Assembly (NCBI RefSeq): GCF_051400755.1
Contig: NZ_JBLFFL010000001.1
Location: 992,001 to 1,056,000, forward strand
Length of the DNA: 64,000 bases
DNA from: Parapedobacter sp051400755
Lineage (GTDB): Bacteria > Bacteroidota > Bacteroidia > Sphingobacteriales > Sphingobacteriaceae
Direction: 5' to 3'
Shown here: positions 25,105 through 33,552 of the stretch, piece by piece
How the letters are laid out: the number at the start of each line of letters is the position of its first letter
Position numbering within the stretch: position 1 is the stretch's first letter
The notes under the pieces: generated by a model
The model's database searches: none
The model's input: the letters and a program-made list of their open reading frames with translations, nothing else
Told to the model about the DNA's origin: nothing
Program-made: the position numbers and the translations under genes

Positions 25105-25995
25105 TTATCGAATGTAGGCGATATCGCCTTCTTTGAGCTGTTGCAGTCGTTTCCGGCAATGTTGGTCGGCAGCCGCAATAATCGTAGAAACACGGTCGAT
25201 AAGCTCGGCTAGATCCTCTATGGAAACCGAAAGGGTATGATCATAGTGGGCAACGCCGTGCCCTTTCATTAATACTTCGCTAAGACGCGTGTCTTCTGTC
25301 GTATGCCGGGGGAGAAGAATGGATGGAAAAGACAGAGTGGCCTCGATGAGCCGCTGTAACCTATTCAACTGCTGGCTGCCGGTACGGTATCCTGTCATCA
25401 CACGGAGCATACCGGCATAGCAATGTTGCATCGCCTGGTGCAGCATGCATACGCCAAGAGATGGTTGCACCTTTGTACAAAAGAATGCGGCACCTTGAAT
25501 AAATCCCTCGGCCAATGCGTGCCGCCGATCCCAAAAGCGTTCACGCTTAGCGACCCGCTCTTGGATATAGCCCTGCTCACCCGGTGTGGCAAAGGCGGTT
25601 TCCTGCTGGTCATGGATCAGTGCTCCGTATTTATAAATAGCTGAAAAGAATCCACTGCCATGACACAATGCGCTGTTTACGTCATCCATGGTATGGACGA
25701 TGGCGGTTACATCGGCACAGGGGCGGCATGCTTCTTCTACCTGTTGCTCAATAGCCAATCCGTCGCTTGTGTTAGATAAAGCTGGGATAATCAGGAGGGA
25801 ATAACTGTTTTTGACAACCGGTGATTCACATACCGCCTCTTCGAAGCAGCTTTTCCGGACGACGCGTTGCACAATACTTCCAAAGCAAATAATTTTTTCG
25901 ACAAGCAGCGTGTTGATAATGATTTCTACAAGTTGTTGAATTTCTTCACCAAGATAGGCTGGTGCTGTGATGGATTGTTTTTTTGGTGTTTCCAT
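25105..25995 (-). CDS. NTase-like/HEPN protein, promoter-proximal member
   Basis: A 296-residue relative of the downstream gene with the same two-part plan. A partial nucleotidyltransferase core is visible (EKIICFGSIVQRVVRKS, keeping a Gly-Ser, then SYSLLIIPALS and SAIYKYGALIHDQ). The helical half contains MLHQAMQHCYAGMLRVMTGY, the HEPN core helix, and a loop KGHGVAHYDHTLSV that keeps a His but no R-x4-6-H pattern. It may be a non-catalytic sensor or antagonist acting with its neighbour. It is the first gene of the pair, read from the promoter at 26111-26141, whose spacer holds a palindrome that the divergent S24 protein could bind. Confidence 0.75.
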   Translation of the reverse strand: METPKKQSITAPAYLGEEIQQLVEIIINTLLVEKIICFGSIVQRVVRKSCFEEAVCESPVVKNSYSLLIIPALSNTSDGLAIEQQVEEACRPCADVTAIVHTMDDVNSALCHGSGFFSAIYKYGALIHDQQETAFATPGEQGYIQERVAKRERFWDRRHALAEGFIQGAAFFCTKVQPSLGVCMLHQAMQHCYAGMLRVMTGYRTGSQQLNRLQRLIEATLSFPSILLPRHTTEDTRLSEVLMKGHGVAHYDHTLSVSIEDLAELIDRVSTIIAAADQHCRKRLQQLKEGDIAYIR

Positions 25996-26110
25996 AATCG
26001 TATGATGTCATCGGTGTTCAGGGCCGTCTATCTTGCTTTCTTACCTAGTTTTTGTAACTTGCAGGCGAAAGCAGTTTAGCTGGTTTTTTTTCTTTTATTG
26101 TTCAGTATTC

Positions 26111-26141
26111 CAAATATAGTATCTTTTGATACTAAAAACAA
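26111..26141 (-). promoter_or_regulatory. HEPN operon promoter with embedded palindromic operator
   Basis: On the minus strand TTG (26141-26139), a 20-base spacer and TATATTTG (26118-26111) match the Bacteroidota promoter. The perfect inverted repeat TAGTATC-TTTT-GATACTA (26117-26134) fills most of the spacer, so a bound repressor would block polymerase. The neighbouring S24 repressor-like protein is the probable ligand. Confidence 0.6.
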
Positions 26142-26159
26142 TATCAAATCTATAGTTTC

Positions 26160-26879
26160 ATGCTAAAATCTACGGATAGTATTGATTTACAGTCAGAAAA
26201 AATTGGGCAGCGACTAAAAGAGATTCGAAATTCCTTGGGGATGACGGTAGAGGAATTTTATGGCCCGTTGATGAAAAGCTTCAATAATGGATCGGCAATC
26301 GAAAACAACAAACGTAAACTTGGAAAAAGATTAGCAAAAGATATTATCGATTATCACCGCATCAATACCGCTTACTTGAGCTCGGGCAAAGGCGAAAAAA
26401 CACTCGGTGTCCATCAGTATCAAAAAGTGGTTTCCCTCCGCAGCATACCACCTGCAGAGCCGGTGGGGACGGTACCCTACTACGAAGTAAACCTGGCCGA
26501 ATTAAGACAGCCCCTATTGAATCTCTTTGCTAATGGTACACCAGAATACTATATAGACTATCGCCCTTTCAATGACTGTACGGCGTACCTGCCAGTCTAT
26601 GGAGATAGCATGTATCCGCGCTTTGCCAATGGGGAGATCATCGCTGTAAAGGAAATCACCAACTTAGATGTATTGCTATGGGGTGAGGCTTATCTGGTCA
26701 TCACCAACGAGCGCGCCAATAACATCGTTACGGTGAAACTACTCTATCCGCATCAGGATGCCGCCAAGCTTATCTTGCGTGCCTGCAATCCGGAATACTT
26801 CGGCGATACCATCGTCGACAAAACCGCTATCATGAAACTGTACATTATTAAGGGCAAGATCACCAGAAGCCAACTGTAA
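26160..26879 (+). CDS. S24-family repressor-like regulator
   Basis: The 239-residue protein resembles phage CI and LexA-type regulators. Residues 12-75 look like a helical DNA-binding region (IGQRLKEIRNSLGMTVEEFY), though weaker than a textbook HTH. Residues 100-235 are the S24 peptidase fold with Ser150 in YGDSMYPRF and Lys193 in TVKLLY, the expected Ser-Lys dyad. A clear Ala-Gly cleavage site is not visible between the domains, so self-cleavage on DNA damage is uncertain. It is divergent from the HEPN pair, with 164 bases and a perfect palindrome between, which suggests that it represses that operon and perhaps itself. A candidate small-RNA locus follows it. Confidence 0.82.
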   Translation: MLKSTDSIDLQSEKIGQRLKEIRNSLGMTVEEFYGPLMKSFNNGSAIENNKRKLGKRLAKDIIDYHRINTAYLSSGKGEKTLGVHQYQKVVSLRSIPPAEPVGTVPYYEVNLAELRQPLLNLFANGTPEYYIDYRPFNDCTAYLPVYGDSMYPRFANGEIIAVKEITNLDVLLWGEAYLVITNERANNIVTVKLLYPHQDAAKLILRACNPEYFGDTIVDKTAIMKLYIIKGKITRSQL

Positions 26880-26960
26880 ACTCCTCTAAAAAACACCATG
26901 CGCACCAAACCCGCATTTTTTTTTGCAGAAAAAAGCATCGGTTTAGAAAAATCAAAAAGT

Positions 26961-26977
26961 TTGGCATTCTTTTGGCT
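26961..26977 (+). promoter_or_regulatory. Possible sigma-54-type promoter upstream of a terminator
   Basis: TTGGCATTCTTTTGGCT has TTGGCA at -24 and GC ten bases after GG. No TGTYCG activator sites accompany it. A start near 26988 would give a transcript of about 65-70 bases ending at the terminator at 27026-27056. The match could be chance in AT-rich DNA. Confidence 0.4.
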
Positions 26978-26987
26978 ATTATGGGAA

Positions 26988-27056
26988 TAGGTTTAGGTTG
27001 ATAGCCCCTAACCCCATTGGGGCGGCCGTCCCGATATAATCGGGACGGTTTTTTTT
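26988..27056 (+). ncRNA. Candidate short RNA between promoter-like site and terminator
   Basis: No protein frame fits here. The stretch holds a first hairpin (GCCCC with GGGGC around 27004-27023) and a second, perfect terminator hairpin. Together with the promoter-like site at 26961 this could be a roughly 70-base small RNA, or simply the leader and attenuator of the operon starting at 27253, or the terminator of the S24 gene. The call is tentative. Confidence 0.3.
27026..27056 (+). terminator. Strong intrinsic terminator
   Basis: CCGTCCCGAT (27026-27035) and ATCGGGACGG (27039-27048) form a perfect 10-bp stem around a three-base loop, followed by eight T. It lies 147 bases after the S24 gene stop and about 200 bases before the ATP-grasp gene. 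Confidence 0.88.
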
Positions 27057-27252
27057 ATATATTAGCATGCACCGCCAACCAATTTCTCCATAATCAACTC
27101 ATATTTTCATCCAAAACCCTATTCTTTCAAAATTTTTATTCCAAAATATAAATCTACACCCCTCAAAGTGTAAAAAAAATTTATCTTTATGGAATTTATT
27201 AGCCAATCGGTAAGAGTGTGTTTAATTCGTCATCCAAAACAATCCTGTAGCC

Positions 27253-28701
27253 ATGAAAACCGAGCATTTTTTAAAGGATTACGCTTGTAAACCCGATAAT
27301 TGGGATGAGATGTATGACTCCAAAGCCGTTAGGAAGCAATATTCGTCTGTATTTGCTAGCCTACAACAGTTAGATACCGATAGCTTAAGCAGCAAACACA
27401 ACATTGCCAGCGAATTGTTCATGAACCAAGGGATCACATTCACGGTGTATGACAATGATCAAGGGATTGAACGGATCTTCCCCTTCGATATCATCCCCCG
27501 CATCATCACCGGATCCGAATGGCGACAAATTGAGCAAGGCATCGAACAGCGCCTGAAAGCATTAAACCTGTTTATAAAGGACATCTATCATGAGCAGCAG
27601 ATCTTACATGATGGCATTGTGCCGGCTAGCCTGATTGCTTCCTGTCCGCATTATAAACGAGAGGTTTTTGGGATAAAAGTTCCTTATGATATCTATGTGC
27701 ATATCTCGGGCATCGACCTCATCCGTGGCAGCGACGGAAAGTTCTATGTGTTGGAAGACAATCTCCGCACACCCTCCGGTGTGAGTTATATGCTCGAAAA
27801 CCGCGAGGTGACGAAGCGGATCTTTCCCGACATGTTGTCCTCAAACAATGTACGGCGGATCAGTCATTTTCCGGTGCTCCTGCATGAAATATTACTCGAA
27901 TTGGCGTCTACCCACATATCAAATCCCCGTGTAGTCCTGCTTACGCCGGGCATTTACAACGCGGCGTACTATGAACACTCTTTCCTCGCGCGCCAGATGG
28001 GCGTCGACCTGGTAGAAGGGAAGGACTTGGTGGTAGAGAATCATAAAGTGTACATGAAAACCACCAAAGGATTGGAGCAAGTACATGTCATCTACCGGCG
28101 TTTGGATGATGAGTATTTAGACCCATTGGTGTTCATCAAAAATAGTGTGCTCGGCGTGCCGGGTCTTATCGGTGCCTATCGGAAAGGCAATGTGGCCATC
28201 GTCAATGCGCTTGGTAACGGTGTGGCAGATGATAAAGCCGTTTATGCGTACGTACCCGAGATGATCAGCTATTATCTCAATGAACAGCCCATCTTGCAAA
28301 ACGTGCCCACCTATCAATTGAGCGACCCCGATGCCATGCAGCATGTGCTGGGAAACTACCGCAACATGGTCATCAAAAACACCAACCAATCGGGTGGCTA
28401 CGGCATGGTCATGGGCAACACCATCAGCGAAAAAGAATGGTTGAAGGCTAAAGTCATTATCGAAAACAATCCCCGTAACTATATCGCTCAACCCATCGTG
28501 CAGCTGTCTACGGTTCCTTGCTTCATCAATGGCAAAGTAGAACCTCGCCACGTCGATCTCAGGCCGTATGCGCTATATGGTCCCAAAGGCATCAAATTGG
28601 TGCCTGGCGGACTTACCCGGGTAGCGCTCAAGAAGGGATCGCTGGTGGTCAACTCCTCTCAAGGAGGCGGAAGCAAAGATACCTGGATCGTTGATGATTA
28701 A
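27253..28701 (+). CDS. Circularly permuted ATP-grasp protein (DUF404/DUF407)
   Basis: A 482-residue cytosolic protein recognised by family motifs such as FPFDIIPRII, the stretch VLEDNLRTPSGVSYMLENR, and VIKNTNQSGGYGMVMG, the last being a glycine-rich nucleotide-binding loop. The family was predicted from comparative genomics to ligate amines to carboxylates using ATP, as in peptide-type bond formation, but substrates are not established. It is the first gene of a conserved three-gene unit with an alpha-E protein (24 bases later) and a transglutaminase-like protein. A strong terminator upstream isolates the operon from the S24 gene. A weak -7-like TATCTTTA lies near 27182. Confidence 0.92.
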   Translation: MKTEHFLKDYACKPDNWDEMYDSKAVRKQYSSVFASLQQLDTDSLSSKHNIASELFMNQGITFTVYDNDQGIERIFPFDIIPRIITGSEWRQIEQGIEQRLKALNLFIKDIYHEQQILHDGIVPASLIASCPHYKREVFGIKVPYDIYVHISGIDLIRGSDGKFYVLEDNLRTPSGVSYMLENREVTKRIFPDMLSSNNVRRISHFPVLLHEILLELASTHISNPRVVLLTPGIYNAAYYEHSFLARQMGVDLVEGKDLVVENHKVYMKTTKGLEQVHVIYRRLDDEYLDPLVFIKNSVLGVPGLIGAYRKGNVAIVNALGNGVADDKAVYAYVPEMISYYLNEQPILQNVPTYQLSDPDAMQHVLGNYRNMVIKNTNQSGGYGMVMGNTISEKEWLKAKVIIENNPRNYIAQPIVQLSTVPCFINGKVEPRHVDLRPYALYGPKGIKLVPGGLTRVALKKGSLVVNSSQGGGSKDTWIVDD

Positions 28702-28725
28702 CCCCAGAATCCTATTATCACTAAT

Positions 28726-29664
28726 ATGCTCAGTAGAATAGCCGACTCTCTTTTTTGGTTAAACCGATATATGGAACGCACACAGAGTGTCCTCCGTGTC
28801 ATACGCAGCCATTATATCATTTCGTTGGACAACGATGTGATCGGAAACACCACCTGGAAACCGATATTGGAGATATTCGCACAGTTGTCCGATACGGAGA
28901 TCGTCCAAATTGAAAAACAGCCGGATGCGGTACTGAAGAAAATCTTAACCGACGCCAGCAACCCCAACTCCATCAAAACCATCGTCGCGAGGGCGAGGGA
29001 AAACGCCCGCGGTGTGCAGAATCACATCACCAAGGAACTGTGGGAGGCGGTCAACTCCATGTACCACCTCACCAACAAATCGTACCTGAATCAAAAACTG
29101 TCAGGTCCCGAAGCACTGGAAATCGTCGACCAACTGATGCGGCAAAGTGTATTGTACGCCGGTGTCGCAGACATCACGATGCAACGCGGGATCGGATGGG
29201 ATTTTATGAAGCTGGGGAAATATCTCGAACGGAGCATGGAAACCATCGTCATCACCGACAAGCAATGCCAGCAGTTTGGGTATGACATGCAGGAAGAACG
29301 CGATATTACGCAATGGCGTTTTCTGTTGATGTCGCTTGCGGGGTATGAAGTGTATCTCAAAACGTACCGTACATTCAAGCATAACAACAACATTCTACAT
29401 CAGGTGTTACTCAACGATGACTACCCCCATTCAGTGATTTTTTCGCTCACGCGGATAAGCCGATACCTGCGGGACGTCATCAGCGACAATGACTCCAGCG
29501 AAAAATTGGCATTAATGCGTACATTTGGCCGCTTATATAGCAGGATTAAATATATGGACCCGGAACGACTGGAAACCATGGACCTCCGGGTATTTTTCAA
29601 GGAATTGCGCAATGAGTTGCTGACCTTTCATAACCAGTTTGAAAAAGTCTTCTTCTCCTATTAG
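28726..29664 (+). CDS. Alpha-E domain protein (DUF403)
   Basis: The 312-residue, mostly helical protein begins MLSRIADSLFWLNRYMERTQ, the diagnostic opening of alpha-E proteins (R-I-A-x-S-x-F-W-x-x-R-Y-x-E-R). It lacks a signal peptide or membrane helix. Alpha-E proteins always travel with the permuted ATP-grasp protein and often with a transglutaminase, sometimes fused to the former, and are thought to be structural or substrate-holding partners. Here they are separate genes 24 bases apart and translated from the same probable transcript. No catalytic motif is known. The order ATP-grasp, alpha-E, transglutaminase is the common one. Confidence 0.92.
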   Translation: MLSRIADSLFWLNRYMERTQSVLRVIRSHYIISLDNDVIGNTTWKPILEIFAQLSDTEIVQIEKQPDAVLKKILTDASNPNSIKTIVARARENARGVQNHITKELWEAVNSMYHLTNKSYLNQKLSGPEALEIVDQLMRQSVLYAGVADITMQRGIGWDFMKLGKYLERSMETIVITDKQCQQFGYDMQEERDITQWRFLLMSLAGYEVYLKTYRTFKHNNNILHQVLLNDDYPHSVIFSLTRISRYLRDVISDNDSSEKLALMRTFGRLYSRIKYMDPERLETMDLRVFFKELRNELLTFHNQFEKVFFSY

Positions 29665-29688
29665 CTTAGCGCTTGAAAAAAACGACAA

Positions 29689-30633
29689 ATGGCTATCTTT
29701 AAAATCCACCATATTACCAAATACGAGTATGACCATCCTGTAGTGGATAGTGTCAATGAAATCCGCGTCTTTCCGTATGCCTGTGCCGAACAGGAAATCC
29801 TGCAATTGGAATTAAACATCTCCCACACGCCTGATGTACATATCTTCTACGACTACTGGCGTAATAAGTGTGGGCAGTTTTCTGTTATTCTACCACACAA
29901 GGCGCTCTCCATTGAAAGCAAGGTTATTATACGCACGACATCATCCAATCAATTGCACATCGATTTCCATAGCGATTTCAACCAGCTGCAAGCGGAAGTG
30001 GCTAACCACCTCGGCCTTATTGAACTGACTTATCCCGACCGCATAGGCAACCAACAAGCGGTTGACGCCATCGTGGCTGACCTTATCACCGATAGGAATA
30101 GTGTGGCGGCAGTTGTTGAGAAATGTGGCGAATACGTTTTCAAGCGCTTTAAATATGTAAAAGGCATTACCACCATCGAAACTACCGTTGACGAGATTTT
30201 AGAACATCAATCGGGCGTCTGCCAAGACTTTGCACACCTGATGTTGCAAATACTCCGCACCATGAGTATTCCCAGCCGTTATGTGAGCGGATATATTTGT
30301 CCGAATAAAAATGGCATGCGTGGTCAGGGTGCTACCCATGCTTGGGTAGAGGCGTATATCCCGGGCTATGGATGGGCGGGTATCGACCCGACCAATAACG
30401 TATGGGTTACCAACACGCACGTTAAATTGGCTGTCGGACGCAACTTCAACGACTGTAGCCCGGTAAAAGGGACATTCAGAGGCAATACCAAACAGCACTT
30501 ATCGGTGTATGTATCCGTGGGCTATGAAGATGGACATATATTTGAAGAAACGACGGACGTGAGGCAGGATCCTTCGCTTGACACCCCGCAAGCCGTAGAA
30601 GCTTCGGAACACATCAGCACGCAACAGCAATAG
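29689..30633 (+). CDS. Transglutaminase-like cysteine protease-fold protein
   Basis: This 314-residue protein has the N-terminal beta-sandwich of bacterial transglutaminase-like proteins (ITKYEYDHPVVDSVNEIRVF) and a complete catalytic triad: Cys178 in HQSGVCQDFAH, His217 in ATHAWVEAYIP and Asp233 in WAGIDPTN. Members act as peptidases or amidases rather than true crosslinkers, and beside the ATP-grasp and alpha-E genes it may trim or reverse the predicted peptide ligation. It starts 24 bases after the alpha-E gene. Its stop codon abuts the stop of nuoN on the other strand with no base between, so the two operons end directly against each other. Confidence 0.92.
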   Translation: MAIFKIHHITKYEYDHPVVDSVNEIRVFPYACAEQEILQLELNISHTPDVHIFYDYWRNKCGQFSVILPHKALSIESKVIIRTTSSNQLHIDFHSDFNQLQAEVANHLGLIELTYPDRIGNQQAVDAIVADLITDRNSVAAVVEKCGEYVFKRFKYVKGITTIETTVDEILEHQSGVCQDFAHLMLQILRTMSIPSRYVSGYICPNKNGMRGQGATHAWVEAYIPGYGWAGIDPTNNVWVTNTHVKLAVGRNFNDCSPVKGTFRGNTKQHLSVYVSVGYEDGHIFEETTDVRQDPSLDTPQAVEASEHISTQQQ

Positions 30634-32013
30634 CTAAATGAGGTCTACCAATATGGCCGGGTATATGCCCAACACCAGCGTGACCAAAACCGCCACCAAC
30701 AGTACGGTCTTGTAGTGAACCGTCATGGTCACCGCATCGCGGTCCATCGGTTTGAAATACATGGCTACGATCACACGGAAGTAATAAAAGATACCCATCG
30801 CTGCATTGACCGCGGCAAGGATGACCAATACAACCTGATAATCGGCTAGTACGCCGGAAAACATCATAAATTTGCCGATGAAACCAGCCGTAAGCGGAAT
30901 GCCGGCTAATGAAAGCATAGCAATAGCAAGGGCCGCTGAGAGGTAAGGGTTTTTCTTAGCCAAGCCATTGAATGCCTCAAAATGATCGCTTCCGGTAGCC
31001 CGCTTGACCAAAATGAGCACCGCGAAAGCGACTACCGATGCCAAGGAATATGCCCCGGCATATACGAGCACAGATCCGGCGGCAGCTGGACCAATGGCGA
31101 CGATGGCAAACAGCATATACCCCGCATGGGAGATACTCGAATACGCGAGCATGCGTTTGAAGCTTTGTTGCGCGATTGCTGTGATGTTGCCTACAAAAAG
31201 AGTAATAATCGTGATCACGAGCAACACCGGCTCCCAGAAATCCTGTAAGGGGACGAAGCAAAAGTAAAACAAACGAAGAAATCCGGCAAAGGCAGCCGTC
31301 TTGACGACGGTACTCATGAATGTCGTCATCAATATCGGGGCACCATCATACACATCCGGCGTCCAAAAATGAAAGGGTGCCGCACCGACCTTAAAGCCCA
31401 AGCCTACAATCAATAACAAGATACCGGCATAAAACAACGGCGAAATGGCCTGTGGATTGGACACCACATATTCCTTTATCGCGGCCAAATCGAACGAACC
31501 GCTGGCACCGTACAAGAGTGTAATGCCAAACAGCAGGAACCCGGTAGAAAATGCGCCCATCAGGAAGTACTTGAGTGCCGCCTCATTGGAAGCGAAATCC
31601 TTCTTGCGGATGCCCGCAAGAATATACAGCGCAACAGACATGATCTCAATGCCGATAAACAGCATCGCCAGGTTGTGAAAAGAGGCCACCAGCAAAGCAC
31701 CCGTCAACGAAAAAAGGATGAGCGCATAATATTCGGCTACGTGTGTGCTAGCCGCATCAAAATAGTCCTTGGATAGGAGCACGACCAACGCCGTCACCAC
31801 GATACACAGCGCCGAAAAAGCGACCGCGTAATGATCAAAAAGCACCATCCCGTCGTATAAAGGCTGAGCATCTATCCCCCATTGCGCCGCACAGAGCAGT
31901 AGCGTAGCGATAAGGCCCAACAGGGAAACGGGCAAAAGCGCCCTCTTGGCGTTGAACAGTCCCAAATACAGCACCAATATGGCTAATAAAGACAGCGTAA
32001 TAATCGCACTCAT
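30634..32013 (-). CDS. nuoN: NADH-quinone oxidoreductase subunit N
   Basis: This 459-residue antiporter-like membrane subunit is the last gene of the complex I operon. It is largely transmembrane, with the proton-translocation core motifs of the family around AAPFHFWTPDVYDGAPILMT and a conserved Lys in MLAYSSISHAGYML. In the membrane arm NuoN sits next to NuoM and the small subunits and carries one of the proton channels. Length is close to that of other Bacteroidota copies. A 57-base gap separates it from nuoM. No terminator follows before the convergent transglutaminase gene. Confidence 0.96.
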   Translation of the reverse strand: MSAIITLSLLAILVLYLGLFNAKRALLPVSLLGLIATLLLCAAQWGIDAQPLYDGMVLFDHYAVAFSALCIVVTALVVLLSKDYFDAASTHVAEYYALILFSLTGALLVASFHNLAMLFIGIEIMSVALYILAGIRKKDFASNEAALKYFLMGAFSTGFLLFGITLLYGASGSFDLAAIKEYVVSNPQAISPLFYAGILLLIVGLGFKVGAAPFHFWTPDVYDGAPILMTTFMSTVVKTAAFAGFLRLFYFCFVPLQDFWEPVLLVITIITLFVGNITAIAQQSFKRMLAYSSISHAGYMLFAIVAIGPAAAGSVLVYAGAYSLASVVAFAVLILVKRATGSDHFEAFNGLAKKNPYLSAALAIAMLSLAGIPLTAGFIGKFMMFSGVLADYQVVLVILAAVNAAMGIFYYFRVIVAMYFKPMDRDAVTMTVHYKTVLLVAVLVTLVLGIYPAILVDLI

Positions 32014-32070
32014 GTTATGTTTATTATCGTAATCTCCCGGAGGTAATCGAACCGCCGGAATATGCTTTTT

Positions 32071-33528
32071 TTAATTTTTGCCAATCAACCCCACCTGATC
32101 GATAAGGCCTGTCACCGCTGCCTCTGAAAGATGCAATAGCGGTTTGGGATATACACCAATGCCAATGACCAATATCACCACCACGGCCAACACCACGTAC
32201 TCCGAACCCTTGATATCGGCAAAAATGGCGGTTTGGGCATTTACATCACCCAACATCACCTTTTGGTACATCCGCAGCATGTAGACCGCCCCCAAAATCA
32301 GGGTAAGCCCACCAAAGACGGCGTACCAAATGCCGTATTCATAAACCCCCATCAATAACAGAAACTCACCGATAAAGCCGTTGGTAAGCGGAAGGCCCAC
32401 CGCACCCATCACGATCACCAGAAACATGATGGCCAATGCTGGGGCCGGTTTTGCGATACCCCCCATGGCGGCTAGGTCTCGTGTGCCCAGCCTCCGTGCG
32501 ACGATATCCAGCACAAAGAACAGCCCCACCACGCTGATCCCGTGGTTGACCATCTGGATGATGGCACCCTGTACACCCTGTACGTTCCAGGCAAAAATGC
32601 CCGCACCGATCAAGCCGACGTGGGCAATGGATGAATAAGCGACCAGCCGTTTTACATCGCGCTGCTTGAATGCGATGATGGATGCGTAAACCACCCCGAT
32701 GATGCACAGTACCATTGCCAACTGTCCATAGGCGGCAAAACCAAGGGGGGCCACCGGTATCAGCCAGCGGATGACACCGTATACGCCCATCTTGAGCATA
32801 ATGCCCGCCAAGAGCATCGTACCCGCAGTAGGGGCCTCCGTATAGGTATCGGGTTGCCAGGTATGGAATGGAAAGATTGGCATCTTAATGGCAAACGCCA
32901 GAAAAAACGCCCAGAAAATCCAACGCTGTGTACTGGAATCCAATGCCAACTGATAAAAAGACGTCAGCGCATAATCGCCGGTCGGTACCTGCACATGCAG
33001 ATAGATGATGGCCACCAGCATCAGCAAGCTGCCTAAAAATGTGTAGATAAAAAACTTAAGGTTTACCCGAATGCGGTTTTCGCCGCCCCAAAGCGCGCAA
33101 ATAAAGTAAATAGGTATTAAAGCGATCTCCCAGCCCACATAGAATGCAAACGCATCCAGCGCGGTGAACACCAGCAGCAACCCCGCCTGCATAAATAAGA
33201 CGAGGGCATAGAAACCGCCTTTGTAATCATAGCTGAACGCCGACAAAATAATCAGCGGCACCAGCCCGTTTGTCAACAATAACAAGGGCAAGCTAATACC
33301 ATCGATGCCGATATGAAAATGAATACCCAACGACGGGATCCAAGCAAACCGTTGCTCAAACTGCATACTGGCATCGGGCACGAAGTTTACCAAAAACGGG
33401 ATCGTGAGTCCCAACGAAACCAATGATACCAACAGAGCCAACTGTTTCGCTGTTTTTGCCTGCTGTACAAAGGCGAGCACCAATGCTCCAAGGACCGGAA
33501 GTAATAGTAGTATAAGTAGATTGTCCAT
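32071..33528 (-). CDS. nuoM: NADH-quinone oxidoreductase subunit M
   Basis: A 485-residue antiporter-like subunit of complex I with about fourteen membrane helices. Diagnostic stretches are FHIGIDGISLPLLLLT, MPIFPFHTWQPDTYTEAPTA and DVKRLVAYSSIAHVGLI, which hold the charged residues of the proton channel, including the conserved Glu of helix 5 (YVGWEIALIPIYF). It forms the middle pump module of the membrane arm. It lies 24 bases after nuoL in the operon. Confidence 0.96.
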   Translation of the reverse strand: MDNLLILLLLPVLGALVLAFVQQAKTAKQLALLVSLVSLGLTIPFLVNFVPDASMQFEQRFAWIPSLGIHFHIGIDGISLPLLLLTNGLVPLIILSAFSYDYKGGFYALVLFMQAGLLLVFTALDAFAFYVGWEIALIPIYFICALWGGENRIRVNLKFFIYTFLGSLLMLVAIIYLHVQVPTGDYALTSFYQLALDSSTQRWIFWAFFLAFAIKMPIFPFHTWQPDTYTEAPTAGTMLLAGIMLKMGVYGVIRWLIPVAPLGFAAYGQLAMVLCIIGVVYASIIAFKQRDVKRLVAYSSIAHVGLIGAGIFAWNVQGVQGAIIQMVNHGISVVGLFFVLDIVARRLGTRDLAAMGGIAKPAPALAIMFLVIVMGAVGLPLTNGFIGEFLLLMGVYEYGIWYAVFGGLTLILGAVYMLRMYQKVMLGDVNAQTAIFADIKGSEYVVLAVVVILVIGIGVYPKPLLHLSEAAVTGLIDQVGLIGKN

Positions 33529-33552
33529 GTACGCGATATAACTTCGTCTCGA

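Noticed and set aside
24173..25995. HEPN pair as RNase toxins
   Set aside because: Neither protein has a visible R-x4-6-H motif, so an active RNase call is not supported.
27182..27189. Promoter box TATCTTTA before the ATP-grasp gene
   Set aside because: One mismatch to TAnnTTTG and no -33 element, so it is not listed as a feature.
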